Shown piece by piece: positions 10,864 to 24,527 of a stretch of 64,000 bases of DNA. This DNA comes from Chaunax sp. Z400 (taxonomy: Eukaryota > Chordata > Actinopteri > Lophiiformes > Chaunacidae), in NCBI GenBank assembly GCA_037577475.1, contig CM075183.1, positions 15,385,480 through 15,449,479 of the forward strand. Direction: 5' to 3'. The number at the start of each line of letters is the position of its first letter. Within the stretch, counting starts at the first letter, position 1. The notes under the pieces were generated by a model. That model saw nothing but the letters and a program-made list of their open reading frames with translations. It was not told the DNA's origin and made no database searches. The position numbers were made by a program, and so were the translations under genes.

Positions 10864-13800
10864 ATCCAGACTTCTGACTCAGATTGTGAATGTGACCTCT
10901 TGCTAAAAGAAGACTCGGAGATTAATTGTTTATGAGCTGAAGCTGAAGTGTTGAAACATGTCTTGAAGTGGCACATCTGAGGCAAAATGTTTTCTTCCTG
11001 CCATGTTGAATTCAGTGAAAATTAACCATTTGTTTTCATTCAAACCAGGCACAAGGCATGCCTTGCATCCTCAATACTTCCAGCAACTCTGATGCTCTAT
11101 GTCTTTTTACATTTCAAAGCTTCGGTGCTTCTTTGCCCACAATTCCAACGATTGCACAGCATCAAAAAAAAAAAAAGAAAAAAAGAAATGTGCCTTTCAA
11201 TTTAAAGAAGACACTTTTAAAACAGAGGCATCCCCATGGTGACGCTGTTTTTTACTCAGGATGGTTTGTGTAGGGGGGAAGATCACAGGCTGACAAATGA
11301 CCACAAAGCCACTCTGGGAGGAATCCAACACAGAGAGGGGAGTTTAATGCAGGCAAAAAGGCTTGATGGAAGGAAGGCCCCTTAAATGCTCTCCTGCTTT
11401 CTACAGGCCTCTACAAATATTTACATATTCACTGAAAAAGCCCGGCGTCCGCCAGGCCCAAAGCCTATAGATGCAGCAGACAACATGTTTAAGCTCTTAG
11501 TTGTAAAGGTCAGTCGCTGCTCTTCAAACACGGATAAAAAGCCACGCTGCCATTTCCAGGGGAGTGTTAAACATGTTTTTTCGCTGTCACTTCCAAGCGA
11601 TGCATGGACCTGGTTTTTGGCGATTGCAATTTGTTTAGGCCGAGATCCTCTTAATAGTTTGTGTGCATGCAAGCGTGCATCCCACATAATCGTTAAAAGC
11701 CTCTGGTCACATTCAGCCACCTCTTTTCTTTTTTTTTTCCTCGCCGCCGTACAGTATAGCCCACCTAATCGGCTCATTCTCAGCCTCTCACTGCCACTCT
11801 GGAGGCCCTTGAATTGAGGAGATGTTTTGACACGCAGGTCAGCGCTAAATAAAGCTGGCGCGACACAAGCAGTAATCAAGAAGCGGCTTTTCCATTTGTG
11901 CGGAACGCTCGCCTGTTGAGCTGACCTCGACTGATTGTGACTCACCGCTTTTTTGGCAGCAACGGCGACATGTGACAACTCCTTTTTACATAGAACGATG
12001 AAGTTACTTTTATTAGAGAGCTTTTCATGTTACCAGATAAAAAGTGACCTTTGAGTGCTTTTCAGAGCTGAAGAGTTGTCAAAGCGTAAATGTGGGAGGG
12101 TGAGTTGAAGGGTATGTAATTTGTGGGGATGCTCTGAATTTGTTTCGCGGAAAAAGTCTATCAATTCAAAACTTTACGAAAGATATGACAAAAACAAAAC
12201 AAAACATGGTGACCAGAGACAATCTGTACTTTTAAGAGAAGAAAAGAATCTTCACGTCAGTTCACAGCACATACTTTGTAAGCTAAGCTCATTCTAGCAT
12301 ATTACTGATCCCTTTGATAATGGCCAAATCAAGGGCTGCTAATTATTCCTGAAGTGCAGGTATTCACCTCTTCTGGCAACCAAGGACACATTGCATTTAG
12401 TATAAGCAGGCAGGGGAGCTTGGCAAGAGTCCACACGGCTCGCTTCCATGATCCCTACAAACGTGCTTTGATAAATATGTATGTGTTATTAATGTTTTGT
12501 GCAGTCTGGCAAGGTTACTGTACAAAGGTGAGCATTTGTAAATCTAGGACGGACACAGGTCATGTTGTTTCAAACGGCAGGGTTTTTTTTGTTTTTTTCC
12601 CCTCCTGTACTGAATGACCTCTGAAAGTGTGAAATCCTTTGTCACAAACAAAGCAGCCGGAGGCTATGAATGGGCTGTAAATTCAATGAGGTGTCATCAG
12701 TCACCCATCAGCATCTGCATTAGTGATGCGCAGCAGCTGTCGCGTGTTGCTTTTAGCAAATCGTGAGACGTTGTTGAATGATATGATGTTGTGAAGCGCT
12801 TCCTCTGCGATGTTTTGGGGATATAATGGATCAGATGTTAACGGTCAGATTAGTTTATCATAAATATGTTAATTATTATTGTAATAAGCCAGTTTCAGCC
12901 AGTTCCATCTGCATTCCAAAGTCAATTTGGCAACATGTCCACAAATCTCTTCATCTCTTCTTGCTTTTTTTTTGCAACAATGCACCAAACATTGAGGTAC
13001 AGGCCGTCCTTTTCACCAGAACATAGAAAAAACCTTGCCAGTGGTAGATTATAGCAGTGCCTGTTCTAAATGTGCCTCGACACATGACAATTACGTCATA
13101 TCCCACGTCCAGCAGCAAAAGTAACGGTCCATTTATTCTCCATTTTATGTTCTTTGTTTCCGTACACGTTTGCAGTGCCTTGCTTGAACTGTAGTTGCAC
13201 TGCCCCCACCATTTCCGGTGGTACTGCTATGTAATATTGAGCGTGTCGCATAACCGAATTGCACCAGAGTCGAGAAATTACTTCCCTGGTGCCCCCAGCA
13301 GCTCACATGCCAAGTTTGAAGTAGATCAGATGAACAGTTTTCACGATAGGTGAATTACAGATAGATACATAGATTAGACAGTTTTCTAATCCAACATGAT
13401 CTGCAACTTCCAATAAAATCAGTTTTGACTTACATCAACAACCCTGTATTGATGGGGAGAAAAAATTATTCCTATCAATACCAAACCCCCTGTGTTCATG
13501 ACCCAGCAACCTTGGATCAGAGGAAGCACTTTCGTGACACAGACAGACAGAGATTCCTCGTATTAAAAGCAATATCTTGTGGGCAAAGATCCAAATGAAC
13601 TGTACTCTGTACTCAAAGCGCATATTTGGCGCATTTGGATGTGGAATCAGTTGGTGTAATATTGACAGTGACATCATTGAGATCATATTATTTGTTATAT
13701 CATTTATGTAAATACCGGTGCACATCACTGATGTCGTGTTGCTTGGGTCATCCCAGTGTTTCATCTTTCCTGCTGGTGCACACTGCTCAGAAAAAAGTAC

Positions 13801-16800
13801 AAATGAAATAAATAATGAAGTTTCCTACCAGCACTCTCAATGTGGCTCCTTAAAATAATAGTTCATAGTTTATTTAAAGCATGTTATTTTCAGTTGTTTT
13901 GTTTTTTTAAACACGAAATAGGCCTATAGTTATTTTTGAATGTGGACAGAAGAACCCTTCTTTCGATCCTCTGGCTATATACGGCCTTCTCAATTCCCAA
14001 AGGGGTAATCACTACATTTCCCAGTGATGCCTGCTTGGCTAAGCAGTTTTAATACACAAATCAATTTTGCATTACCTCCTTCTGGCTGTGAGTGCTCATA
14101 GTGCGAGAGCCATGAAAAATTGATGGGCCTTAGCATGCAGATTGCAACCCCAGTGAATCTTAAATCTGACCAGGCCTCTTTTTTTTAACAAGACAATGTC
14201 AAAGAGGTGGGATGACTGTTTGTTTTCCTTCTACAAGTGTTGTTCTCCTTTTATACTGGGATGGAAAAGTTTTTTCCGTAAACATGACCGTCACGCAATA
14301 AGCCCGGACGATATAAACAAGTATTCTTTCTGCCTCTCTGTATTAAAATGTCTGAAAAAATAATAACCAATATCTTAAAGAGCCTCTGTTTTTGCCACCG
14401 CAATTATATTGTGTCATTTGGCGAGCAGCTCTGCATTTGACCAGCTGATGACTTGCCTGCTGAAAGAAATTATGGTGCCCATAATTAGCTTTCACTATGA
14501 AATGAAGCTATCATGGAAGAGAATGAGAAAATTTCACACTTTGGAAATTAGATTTTGCAAGGTGCTGTGTCGATGTCCTTGAGTGTAGGCACATCAAAAG
14601 CCTTTCTCCATCGCTCTCGCTCACTCCTGTCCTCCGACGATACAGGCGAAATTTGCAATGAACTGCAAGTTGAACAGCAAAGAGGCATTTTAAGGGTTTA
14701 ACTGCCATATTTGTTCATATGGTGATTTAGTTTTGTCCTCCAATACAGGAGATGCTTCAATTTATTTATTGCTGTTGAAATTTTCAGCACCGGTAATCAC
14801 ATCAGTCCTTTTCATGCCTGGCTTCTGCATTGTATTACATGAGATTCCACCGTGTTACATCAGTTAAATTAACATGAACATGTTGTTTCATTTGATAAAC
14901 AGTGTTCAGGCATGCGGATTTCCAAAGCAGTTTCTTTAAAGGTGGCCTGTGGAGTTTTTTTATTTTTTATTATGACAATTCTAACCATTATTATTTCATT
15001 CTAACCAAAATGCGTTGCATTTCCTCACATTTCTTTTCTCATGACACACCTTCAAAGTCACTTTTTCACGTTTTACTTGTTGCATTGTTCACGTTCATGT
15101 TTGCTAGCTGGAGTCGCAGTCTTCTTCACTGGCTTTGTTGGAGCACTGCTAAACTTCTTTCTAGGCTGCTGCTGCTAATTCTCAGTTCATAGCATGAAAC
15201 CGGCAGCAGGGATGTGCATTGTGTCGCCCCTGTGTTGCTCATGTGCGTATTCATACATGTGGGTGATCGATTGCCACACCAGCATTTGATGAATCCTGCC
15301 CTACTCGGCCACTGATAGGCTAGCGCTCATTGCCTTTGTTGGTTTGATTGCTTAGGATTAGGTTTAGCCAATCAGAGGCAGAGTATAGGGATGGGTCTTG
15401 GTGGCATACAATTAGGGAAACAACACATAACAGGATAAAAACATTGCTCCATAGCATCACTAGTGGTTAAAAATTCCACTGGGTGCTCAATATAGAAAAT
15501 ATGCATAATATTTCTATAAAGAATCTACAATAAATAAGGTCAAGAAAGTGTTTATATGTAGGTATGATGAACAAATACACATTGTTAGACAGTAGCATTG
15601 CACATCCCTCTGCACAACAGGGACCCTTGTAGTCTGGATGAGATGCATCAGGCTTTTTTGTGCCTCCAACTCGACATATTTACAAGGCAAATTAATGCAG
15701 AGTAGCTGCATGGTAGCCTGGCACTCTCACTGGAAAATAATATGTGTGTTGTCTTAACCGATGTACTTGGGTGTTTGCGTAGCTTAAATTTCCTTATCTG
15801 AACCGTATGTGTGGAAAATGACTGTCTCCTCACAGTGTAAATGTCAGAACATGTGCTTGGAAGGAGGTGGCGTATGTAAAGAAAATGTAAAATATGTAGA
15901 GATGAGAAAACTAAATGTTATAAAGTTTCTTCTGCAGCGCTATATTAGCTTATCTTCGCCATAAACCATTTTAAGCATAGGCGAAGCTGCCATGAACAAT
16001 ATAATATACACACATGCTGAACTACTTACTCTACTGTTCATAATCTAATGTGTTGGTTTACAACTCATGAAGGAGATCTTTGGAGGTGAAACTCATTATT
16101 TCTGCTGTGCACAAACCTGAAACTGGTACACACCTGACTCCGAAAAACAGGATGCTGCCTTCCACCGTCTGTTGCCATGACAATAGTAATGTCACTTCAG
16201 TGGCGGAGATGTTAAGATGGCGGGTGTGTGGCTTTTCATATGCAGGTGCATAGAGGAAAAGTGATACAGATAATGGAATCAATTTCCTGTGATTTCTGAA
16301 GCAGAGAGCGCGCTGAGAAATAATAAAGGAATTAAATGAGCTGGTGCTAAACATCATCCACCAGTTACCGACCGCTATTTGACTCTAGATTGCTACTTAG
16401 TCGCTAGAATTGATTAAAAAAATTTTTTTTAAAAGCCAGAATTTGCTTCTTTTTATTATTAATTCCCCATGATTCTTTTTTCACTCACTTTTTACCTTAT
16501 AAGCGAAATTCCTGCATCGTTTTTCCATCATGTTTAAAAAGAAACAACAAAAAAAACTGAGGAGGTTTGTTTGGACAGATGTTTTGGGGGGGTTTTTTTG
16601 GTCTTTTTTTTATGGGGCTTACTGGAAGGAGACAGGCTTTCGCTTTTCAGACGACAAGCTTGTGCTAAAATAAATATCTGTAATTCACTCCACCACAGTG
16701 ATAATGTTTCCCATTTAATGCATGGGTGGCTCGCAGGTCTCATTATTGGACGTACAGTAGCAAGTAGTAATCTGATCAGTTTGCTGCTGTATTTGGCAAT

Positions 16801-17391
16801 CTGATAGCTGTTCGCAGGTCAATGAAAACGATTTCTTCTTACCATCTGCCCACTCGATACTAACGTGCTTATCTTGTACTTTTGACCTGCTCGGCTTTGT
16901 GAGCGGGGATGTCCCCAGAAAAACAAACCCCCAGTCGCGGATTTAATTCTCCACGGACAAATAAACTCTCTGAAGGTAGCCTTCGGACGTTCACACTTTT
17001 TATTGAATTATGTGTCAGCGCTGAGAGGTCAAAGCGGAACAGACAGAAACTTACAAGTGAAAAGGATTCTGGATCAAACGCCGTTTTTTTGGCTGCGAAG
17101 ACAAAATACATCCTACGTCTGTCTGTCTATCTATCTATCTTAAAAAATAACGTGCTTAAAGTAAAACTGTTCCTCCTATTAAAGATAATAGCCCCTATGT
17201 GGAGATGAAGGTAAAAGTAGGTAGACAGACGCAGGGAAGTTAAAGCTTCAACTATGTTTATGTGAAAAGACCTCCCGTCACTCAGTTCAACAGAGCCTTT
17301 TACAGCTGATTGGTTTGATTTTACAACCAAAGATGTACAGTTTTTGCTCCTTTTCCGGCAGCTGCTTTCACTGGGAAAAGCTGAAACATAC

Positions 17392-17520
17392 TCTGTTCAG
17401 CACCAACGACAAAGTTAGCAACCAGCTGGTCAGCATAGGGGAGCATTTAACAGATGAATAGGAGGATATTTTTCACAGGAGTCGGAGGAGACTGAAACAG
17501 CTAACAGTGGACGTCAACGT
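17392..17520. repeat. Degenerate teleost interspersed repeat
   Basis: It holds gacaaagttagcaaccagct, ggtcagcataggggagcatt, cacaggagtcggaggagact and gaaacagctaacagtgg. This block order resembles a repeat I recall from several percomorph genomes; class unknown. The preceding 150 bp may belong to the same element. Confidence 0.45.
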
Positions 17521-20500
17521 CACTTTGTGTCTGGCGTGTAAACTGGGAACTGTTTGGTGATCCTATGTCGGTGCTGTGTGTGTACAGCTTGTTTTAGTGC
17601 TGCTTTAAAGAATAATATTAACCTATATGTCAGTTTAATAGTGTAAAGGGTAAAAAAAAAATCAGACAGACGTCTTCAATATTACCAATTACCAATTTGT
17701 AAATTAATTCATTAACTGTCTGCTTATCAAGCCAACAGACTGAGACTGTAGTCTGCAGTGTTGTATTTTTGTTGTCAGCAATGCTTTTCAATTATGTTTG
17801 CGGTATTTGGAAATGTCAGAGTGAAAACTGTCTGCTTCCTCCTTATCTCAGGCAAAAATTCTGCAAAGACCATTATGGGTGCTGCAATAAATTTAGCTCA
17901 CCATTATAAAACTCAGACCCATTTGGCTGCAAGGTAGCTCGGTCTCCCATCGCTGGACAATCTCATTGATTTGACAGTCCTCTGAACATAATTTCAGACG
18001 TGTTGAAAGGGACATTAGCTGCCCGTGCAAGCTGTTCCAGGGAATATTGTTCCTCTACATCAAGTCAAAGAGGCTGGGGGGAGCCAAGAGATTCTCTCTC
18101 AGTCTGCTCAGTGACAGTGAGCCGTATTACAGCAACTTAATGCACAACAGTCATTATGTTTACTGCGTACTCACTTGGACATGTCACTTCAAGGTATGAT
18201 AAGTGTGGCAATTAAGCAGTTGACATTAAATGATGCTGGTGGCCTATTTCTTTTTATGTAAGAATCATTGGAATATTTTTTGCTTCTTTTCTGACTTAAA
18301 GTTCCATCAGATTTTCAGTGACATTCAAAAATCCGTGTTATTTTCATCTGATTGATTTCTACATCTGGGTAGGCCTGCCAGCAAGAAGATATAATGGCCC
18401 TGTTTGCTTCATTGCATCGCCTCATTCTGCATTGCCAGAGATCATCTTCCACAGCATCACATAAAATGGACGGTATTATAAGGGGGGGGGGGAGGTAAAT
18501 TGTGTCTGTAATAAGCCTCATAGTTACGGATGACATTGATCAATAGTGAACCATTGTGTGGTCATGATGATGCATTCAAATGTCATATATTCCTCACCAA
18601 AAAAACTATTTTACACATACACATCCAGCACAAACTGACCAACGTAAGCGTAAGGGTCGTCTTTCTGGCCGCCCGACAAATCCAAGGCCAATATTCAATC
18701 CTTTTAGCTTCCACTCCTGAGGAAAGTTTCTTTTACTGCTTGGTGTTGTGTTCACAACCATCTTCTTAACTTCTCAATACTGTTTAACTCTGGACAGGTA
18801 GTATAAAAGTAGTTGTTGGGTTTTTGTTTTGTTTTTTGGCTAAAAGAAAGCTGCTTGCTGCTGGGAAAGAGTAAAGTTATGGGATGTAAAACCAAAACAA
18901 GGTGCTGAAAGACACTCGGCTGAGTGTCTGTAGGTTTTGTCTGTAGGTCTGTAGGTTTTTAACAATGAAAGTTACATACCTCATATACTTATATTAAAAG
19001 CATTATTTCCATCATTAATATATGTTCATCTAAATGTGCTCAGAGTACAGAGGCTTTACTTAAATTTGCCACTGTTTCTAGAATTAATGATGCATTTAGA
19101 AAAACTAGAAAGTAGAAACTCAGGAGCTGTTTGTGCTTTACTTGAAAGAAATATAAAGGTGAGCATGGATATATATATATGCAGAATATAGGAAAGTAGT
19201 GATTAATTAGTGGTCATGGGCCATTTAGCAGTAGAATTAATTTATCAATTAAGTCAATTAATAAAGTGCTCAGTGTGATTCACATCTATAGGAACGACTC
19301 ATCAGACATTGGTTCATTAACTTAGTATCCAGCGGTACGTTTTCAAGCAACTATAATTCTTGATTTGCAAATAATTTGTTATTAATTAACTACCAGTTAG
19401 TTCCTGATGTGTTGCCAGTCATGCACTGGTGACTACGCAAGATTTTGTGTACCCTCTCTTAAGGGTTGGCGAATCCGATGTGTCGTTCGCATGAAACGAT
19501 CCTGAGAGCATTTTCGAAACATTTACCGTGTATCCAGTAAGGAGGATAATGTTGCTCTTCTGTGAACGTGTTGTACATTTGCTCTAACTCCATGAGCGTG
19601 TGTGTCTGTCTGTTAGCGAGAGAGAGGAAGGGGTGGGGAGGTGTGTGTGGGGGGGGGGGGAATGGTGAAGGAGAATAGGAGAGATGTGAGTGGCCCATCT
19701 ATGAAAGCGCCATTAAATTGTCAGTTATGATGGATGTTCCGCCTTTTCTGCATTAACTGGTACATTAGAAGTCATTAATTCTTCAGGATGTGCGTTGGAG
19801 ATCAGAGCCTCCCAGGGGGTCTCGCTGCCATGATAAAGGAGGGGTAGAAAGCGAGAAAGAGAGAGGGAGGGATGGAGGGAGAGATTTTTTTTTTTTTTTT
19901 TAAAGGGTGGCATGCACTAGCTGAAGAGGAGAGATCGTTTCGATGTCATGACCATGTTGGATTTTTGTGGCGACTTGGTTTGTTTTAGTGGCCTTGAGCA
20001 GAGAGGGTAACCCGAAGCCGACTCTGTCAGGGCCTCCAATCGACATCAAAGCCTTTTGCTCTGTTTACAGTGACAGATAAGTTACATTTGCCTCTAATAG
20101 CTCACAAATGGGCTTTTAAGGTCATATAGTATGGTTGTTCTTTCTTTTCACTCTGTTATGTTAGCTGCAGCTACAAAAGGTCACATTTAATCTCAAAAGT
20201 TAGTAGTTATTATTACCTTTGTTTCTTATAGTAATCCTCAATTACATATTTCATAATGGAGGAAGATGTTTTGACAAAAAAAAAACAGCAATTAGTTCAC
20301 TTAGTTTTTCATATGCAATAAGCAGATAGAGGAATCAGTGGACTCACCTCACCTTACCTCGACCAATTAAACAGCAATTACTGGACATGGCACACTTTGA
20401 TGGGTGGCTCAGACTCATTCACAGCATCGCTAATGTGTCTCCCTCTCCGTCTCCCGCACACACTTTAAAGTAGACGAGGTTTAAGCCCATGCATCACGGA

Positions 20501-20962
20501 AAGCAGAAGAAGAAGAAGACAAATGGGGATCGAGTGCCTGCCTCTGGAATCAAAAACTGAACAGCACCCTGAGGATGTGAAGAACACCGGCTCCTTGAGA
20601 TTTTAATTCCGTGACCTGCTTCCTGCAAAGAGCAACCCCGCCATCTGTTGTGCTTCAGTGCGGTAAACATGGTGAATTTTGGGGGTCAAGAGGGGCAAAT
20701 AGGGGAAGTTAGTTTTGCTGCTGTCCTCTGCACGTCCTGTCAAACCTTCTGGGCTCAGGCCATAGCCGCTATTTCACTAGCAGAGGGCAAATTACTCTGA
20801 AGAATGAATGAGTCCCACAACTATCCTTTCATCTGACATCACGGGTCATGTCTCTAATTATAGTTCAATCATTTAGTCCTGTTACTTATGAATCAGCATA
20901 GATACAAATATATACAATAACATTATATTAATGGTTTGGAATTAACCGTTTAATTAATATTA

Positions 20963-20990
20963 ATTAATACCATTAATTAATGGTATTAAT
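20963..20990. repeat. 28-bp perfect palindrome with TAAT/ATTA cores
   Basis: The left arm attaataccattaa is followed directly by its exact reverse complement. Several TAATTA-type homeodomain cores are included, and the flank (about 20950-20962) carries more taattaat units. Confidence 0.95.
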
Positions 20991-21351
20991 GGTCTCCCCT
21001 TGCTTGAGCTCTTTTACCTGCATGGCGTTGGAGAAACCAAGTTTATATTTTTTGGAGCTCAGGTAGTTTGTGAAGTTACTGATTGAAAGTCAATGACTGA
21101 AAATATTTAAATGAATTATCCAATCAATGAGACATCTTTTAAACACATTTTATACTTCATTTCAAAACACAAAACAGAACATGTGACCGTTAGTCAAATG
21201 CAAATACAAAGTGCTACATCTGAATTGGTCTATGTTTTTATTTTGACACAAAAATCGTGACGTGTCAAATTCTGCTCACACTTTCACCCTCAAACACGGC
21301 TTTTCATTAGAGATAAAGGCAGGATTGAACTTTAGAATATTGAAAATTTTG

Positions 21352-21367
21352 CAATTCTTAAGAATTG
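21352..21367. repeat. 16-bp perfect palindrome
   Basis: The sequence caattcttaagaattg is self-complementary. At this size and AT content, chance is a reasonable explanation. Confidence 0.9.
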
Positions 21368-24098
21368 ATGTTGGGTATTAGATTGATAAATGGATGTTTA
21401 ATGGAAAAAGCAGTGATGACACGTTGATCTAAGGTGTTTCAATCCAAACTGGTCTTCATCAGGTGATCAGAGAACATGATCCTCTTTCTAAGGCTCTCAA
21501 ATGTGCTTCTTTGTCATTACCATGGGGGGAAAAAACAACTTTGCTTTTAAAACCGTGTAATGATTCAAACGAATGTAACTAGTCCCTCATTTTCACCAGT
21601 GATGACTCACTGAGTCACACTTTTACTTGTGCTTTCATCAGCAGAAAGCCATATGGCCGAGAGCTGAATCTTCCCACCTATTAAAATGTGTCAGAAATAT
21701 TTCATATCCATTACACAAGCGGAATAAAAAGTTATCTCCTGAACTGACTCTGACTGCGTATCATATGTAGATCTTTTCCCATCCCTCTGTGCCATATTGA
21801 ATCTGTCAAATCTACCGTACGATGTAGCATCACCATGTACAAAGACAGGAAAGTATGTGTGTGTGTGTGTTTGTGAGTGATTTTTTTTTTCTTCCTTTAT
21901 GCTTCTTGTCTGATGATGATCGTGGCTGACCCTGGGAGCGTTAAGCGTGCCGAACCTTCACTCCATTACTCCACTTCAATGCAGCCCACACATTTGGAGC
22001 ACAGAGTTGAATGGAGAGGGGCTCTCTAAGCACTAAACCCTCCACTGAGCTGGCTGACCTGTGGCAGATTTCTCTCATCTCCCAAGACCCTCCTGGGATG
22101 CACACTGGGCCTGTCTAATTACTCTTAAAAACAAGTGGTATGTGGGTGGGTGGTAATTGGCAAGTGTCAGCATCCAGTAAAAGATCACTCGTCTTGAGGG
22201 CATGTGTGTCTGAGCCTCCCATTCATGCAGCCTCTCCTCAGCCGGCTGATTTCTATGCAGCTGTGCTTCCCCACTGTTTTATTTGGCGCACTGTGAATCT
22301 GTTGAAATACACCATTTTTGAAAGAATAATCCAGATTGTTGTGAATCTGTGGAAAAAAAGCTCTCTCATACTCGAATAACACTCACAAGAGACATATAGG
22401 AAAGGCATGGGCAGTTATTTAAACTACCTGCAAATTGGCCAGCCAGCATGCCAAAGCAATGTGGAAAACAAGTGCAACATGCTGTTCTGATCTCAAAGTG
22501 AGTGGGTGGGATTCTGTACATTACAAGTGGCGTTTCCGCTAACAGGAGGGAACCAGAATAGGACACATTGTTTTCCAGCTGTAGCAACACACAGCAGCGA
22601 GTATAGGCTAAGTGCTAATGCTAGGGTGCAGGCTTTTTTTATTCTCTATTTTGTGCATCAGAGAGCGATGCATCCACCTGCAGATGTTATAGATGGAGTT
22701 CCTGCTCAGTGATTCAACAGGGTCTCCTTTGGGAGCGTATTTCTTTGCTCCATGCATGTATGGGTGGAAGTTGCTTCCATTTGTACGACAAGGTCTCATA
22801 TCGACAGTCGCTAAAAAGCTGCCGCCTTAAGAACGTGGGCCACCATGTGTAAAAAAAAAACTGAACCGATTCTTCATCGGTTCATCCACTACCGTTTTTT
22901 AAGGGAGGTGTAATTACAGCTCATTCAGGGTGATTATACGAGGGCACGAGATGACAGGCAAATAATAAAGGAGATTTCACTTGAGCTGTCAAATGTTATC
23001 GCGCTGAACGACAAAAGGAAAACATACAAAGGAGAGCTGGTTTTAAAAAGACGTATATGAGATATGCCAAGTGCATCAAGAGCGACCTTAAACTTTTAAA
23101 GGAAAGGATATTAGAAATGGAATTATGAACTGTCACAGGTGAAAGTGGTAAGTCATTTCTTTTTTTCCCCCCATGGCCATTCATGGCCTTTGAAGTGCCT
23201 CTAATATCAGAAAATATTACTGCAAGAATTATTTTCTGACATTCAAATGTTATTGCTTCTGCCAGAATGTGTGTTGCTGCTCCCTCATTCATTTGGATGC
23301 GTGGCAGCTATGATGGATAAAGAGGAGAGACGTAGCTGAGGTTGGTTTTTGTTGTTTTTAGCCAGTAACCCCTTTGTGTCCTACTGGCCTAACTCACTCA
23401 ACCCATAAATGTATCAATAATTGAGTGTCTCACTAAAAAGGCTGAGGTTTTGGGGCATTAAAAATTTTATGGCTTGTCATTATGCCCCGCCAACACCATG
23501 ACCACAACTCACCTCCCACTTTTTTTCCCCCCTCAGCGGTGTGTCGCTCTTCCTTTCCCCGTGATATGGAGATGTCTCTCTGGAGCTGAGCTCATGCCCA
23601 TGCCCTCAGTGCTTTTACAGTGTTTAAGCTGTATAAATTATATCAAATTGTGTTATTTGAGGATCGCTAAGTTTGATTTGTCTCCAATATATACTGAAAA
23701 ATGCAACAGCCTTTTACCACGGCTGTGATGAGAAGTTCTCCTGACCCTAGCAGGAAGTAGATCACCAAGGATAATGAGCTTGTAAAGGTGAAAGGTAGCG
23801 GGAAATTGGTTGTAAAGCCATGCGTAAAGAGATCTGTCACTAAGCTTCATATATATATATATAACTTTTGTTGGACGTGAAAAACACTACATCAAATGAA
23901 TTATTGTTCAAAACAGCAATTTTATGCCTTGGAATGTCTCTGATGGGAACCTTTATAAAATATGGTGCAGCCCTGCAATGCCCTTAATGCTGTGGATATA
24001 ATTAACTTGAAATAACTTTAGGTCTAATTCCATTGTTAGGGTTAGGGTTAGACTTACGTGATAAAGATATAGTGTTTCTCTAATTTCAAAAAGAGAGT

Positions 24099-24184
24099 GT
24101 ACCCCGCCTCACGCCCAAAGCTGGGATAGGCTCCAGCCACCCCTCCGGCGACCCTAGAGAGGATTTACAGAAAATGAATGAATG
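24099..24184 (+). mobile_element. Short 3' end of a teleost SINE/L2-like element
   Basis: The stretch contains gtaccccgcctcacgccc, gctgggataggctccagcc, gcgaccctagagagga and an aaaatgaatgaatg tail. This is the 3' end of the same family that appears inverted at 31641-31879 and, as its head portion, at 30224-30397. It is 5' truncated. The family name was not confirmed. Confidence 0.8.
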
Positions 24185-24503
24185 ACCTGTACAATAAACT
24201 TTGGGAAAACTCTTCATTTCAACAGTCTAACAATCACATTAAATTATTTAAATTCATGCTGATCCCTTATTAAAGGGTTAAATATAGTATAAAAAGAAGG
24301 TTAAAAAAAAGCCTGAATAGAAACAGACATGCCAAATAAACAATGTTCACTCTTCTCTGCAAATGCAACTTCATTATATTCATCAAAAAACTAGCTTCAG
24401 CAAAAGGTATACAAAACTATGTTATTCATTGTGTTCATCTGACTGAACTAATTATGCAAATACTTGAGTACTGGGGCATCAACAAGTCAAGCGTAAGTAA
24501 TAC

Positions 24504-24527
24504 AATGTTGTGTCTAGACACAACATT
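24504..24527. repeat. 24-bp perfect palindrome
   Basis: Each arm is aatgttgtgtct and its exact complement, centred on a tctaga (XbaI) core with no spacer. Bases outside do not extend the symmetry. No repeat family or gene was recognised around it. Confidence 0.95.

Larger units (their letters stand above)
10086..17391. other. Intergenic, no gene seen
   Basis: It holds the CA and ATAA microsatellites and an inverted SOX-type pair (ctttgt and acaaag with 5-bp spacing) at 12637-12653. The 13240-13580 stretch (cacatgccaagtttgaagta, gacagacagagattcctcg) looks like old repeat debris. Open frames, including overlapping ones at 11386-11978 on both strands, have no recognised family. Confidence 0.6.
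17521..24098. other. Intergenic, no gene seen
   Basis: It contains the palindromes at 20963 and 21352, G-runs at 18482 and 19649, a GT repeat near 21857, an AT run near 23852, and three tandem telomere-type units (gttagg) at about 24035-24050. No coding exon recognised. Confidence 0.65.

Noticed and set aside
11386..11978. Overlapping 143-codon (+) and 185-codon (-) frames
   Set aside because: Neither shows a recognisable domain, the two overlap on opposite strands, and there is no splice or promoter context. Stop-poor composition is the simpler explanation.
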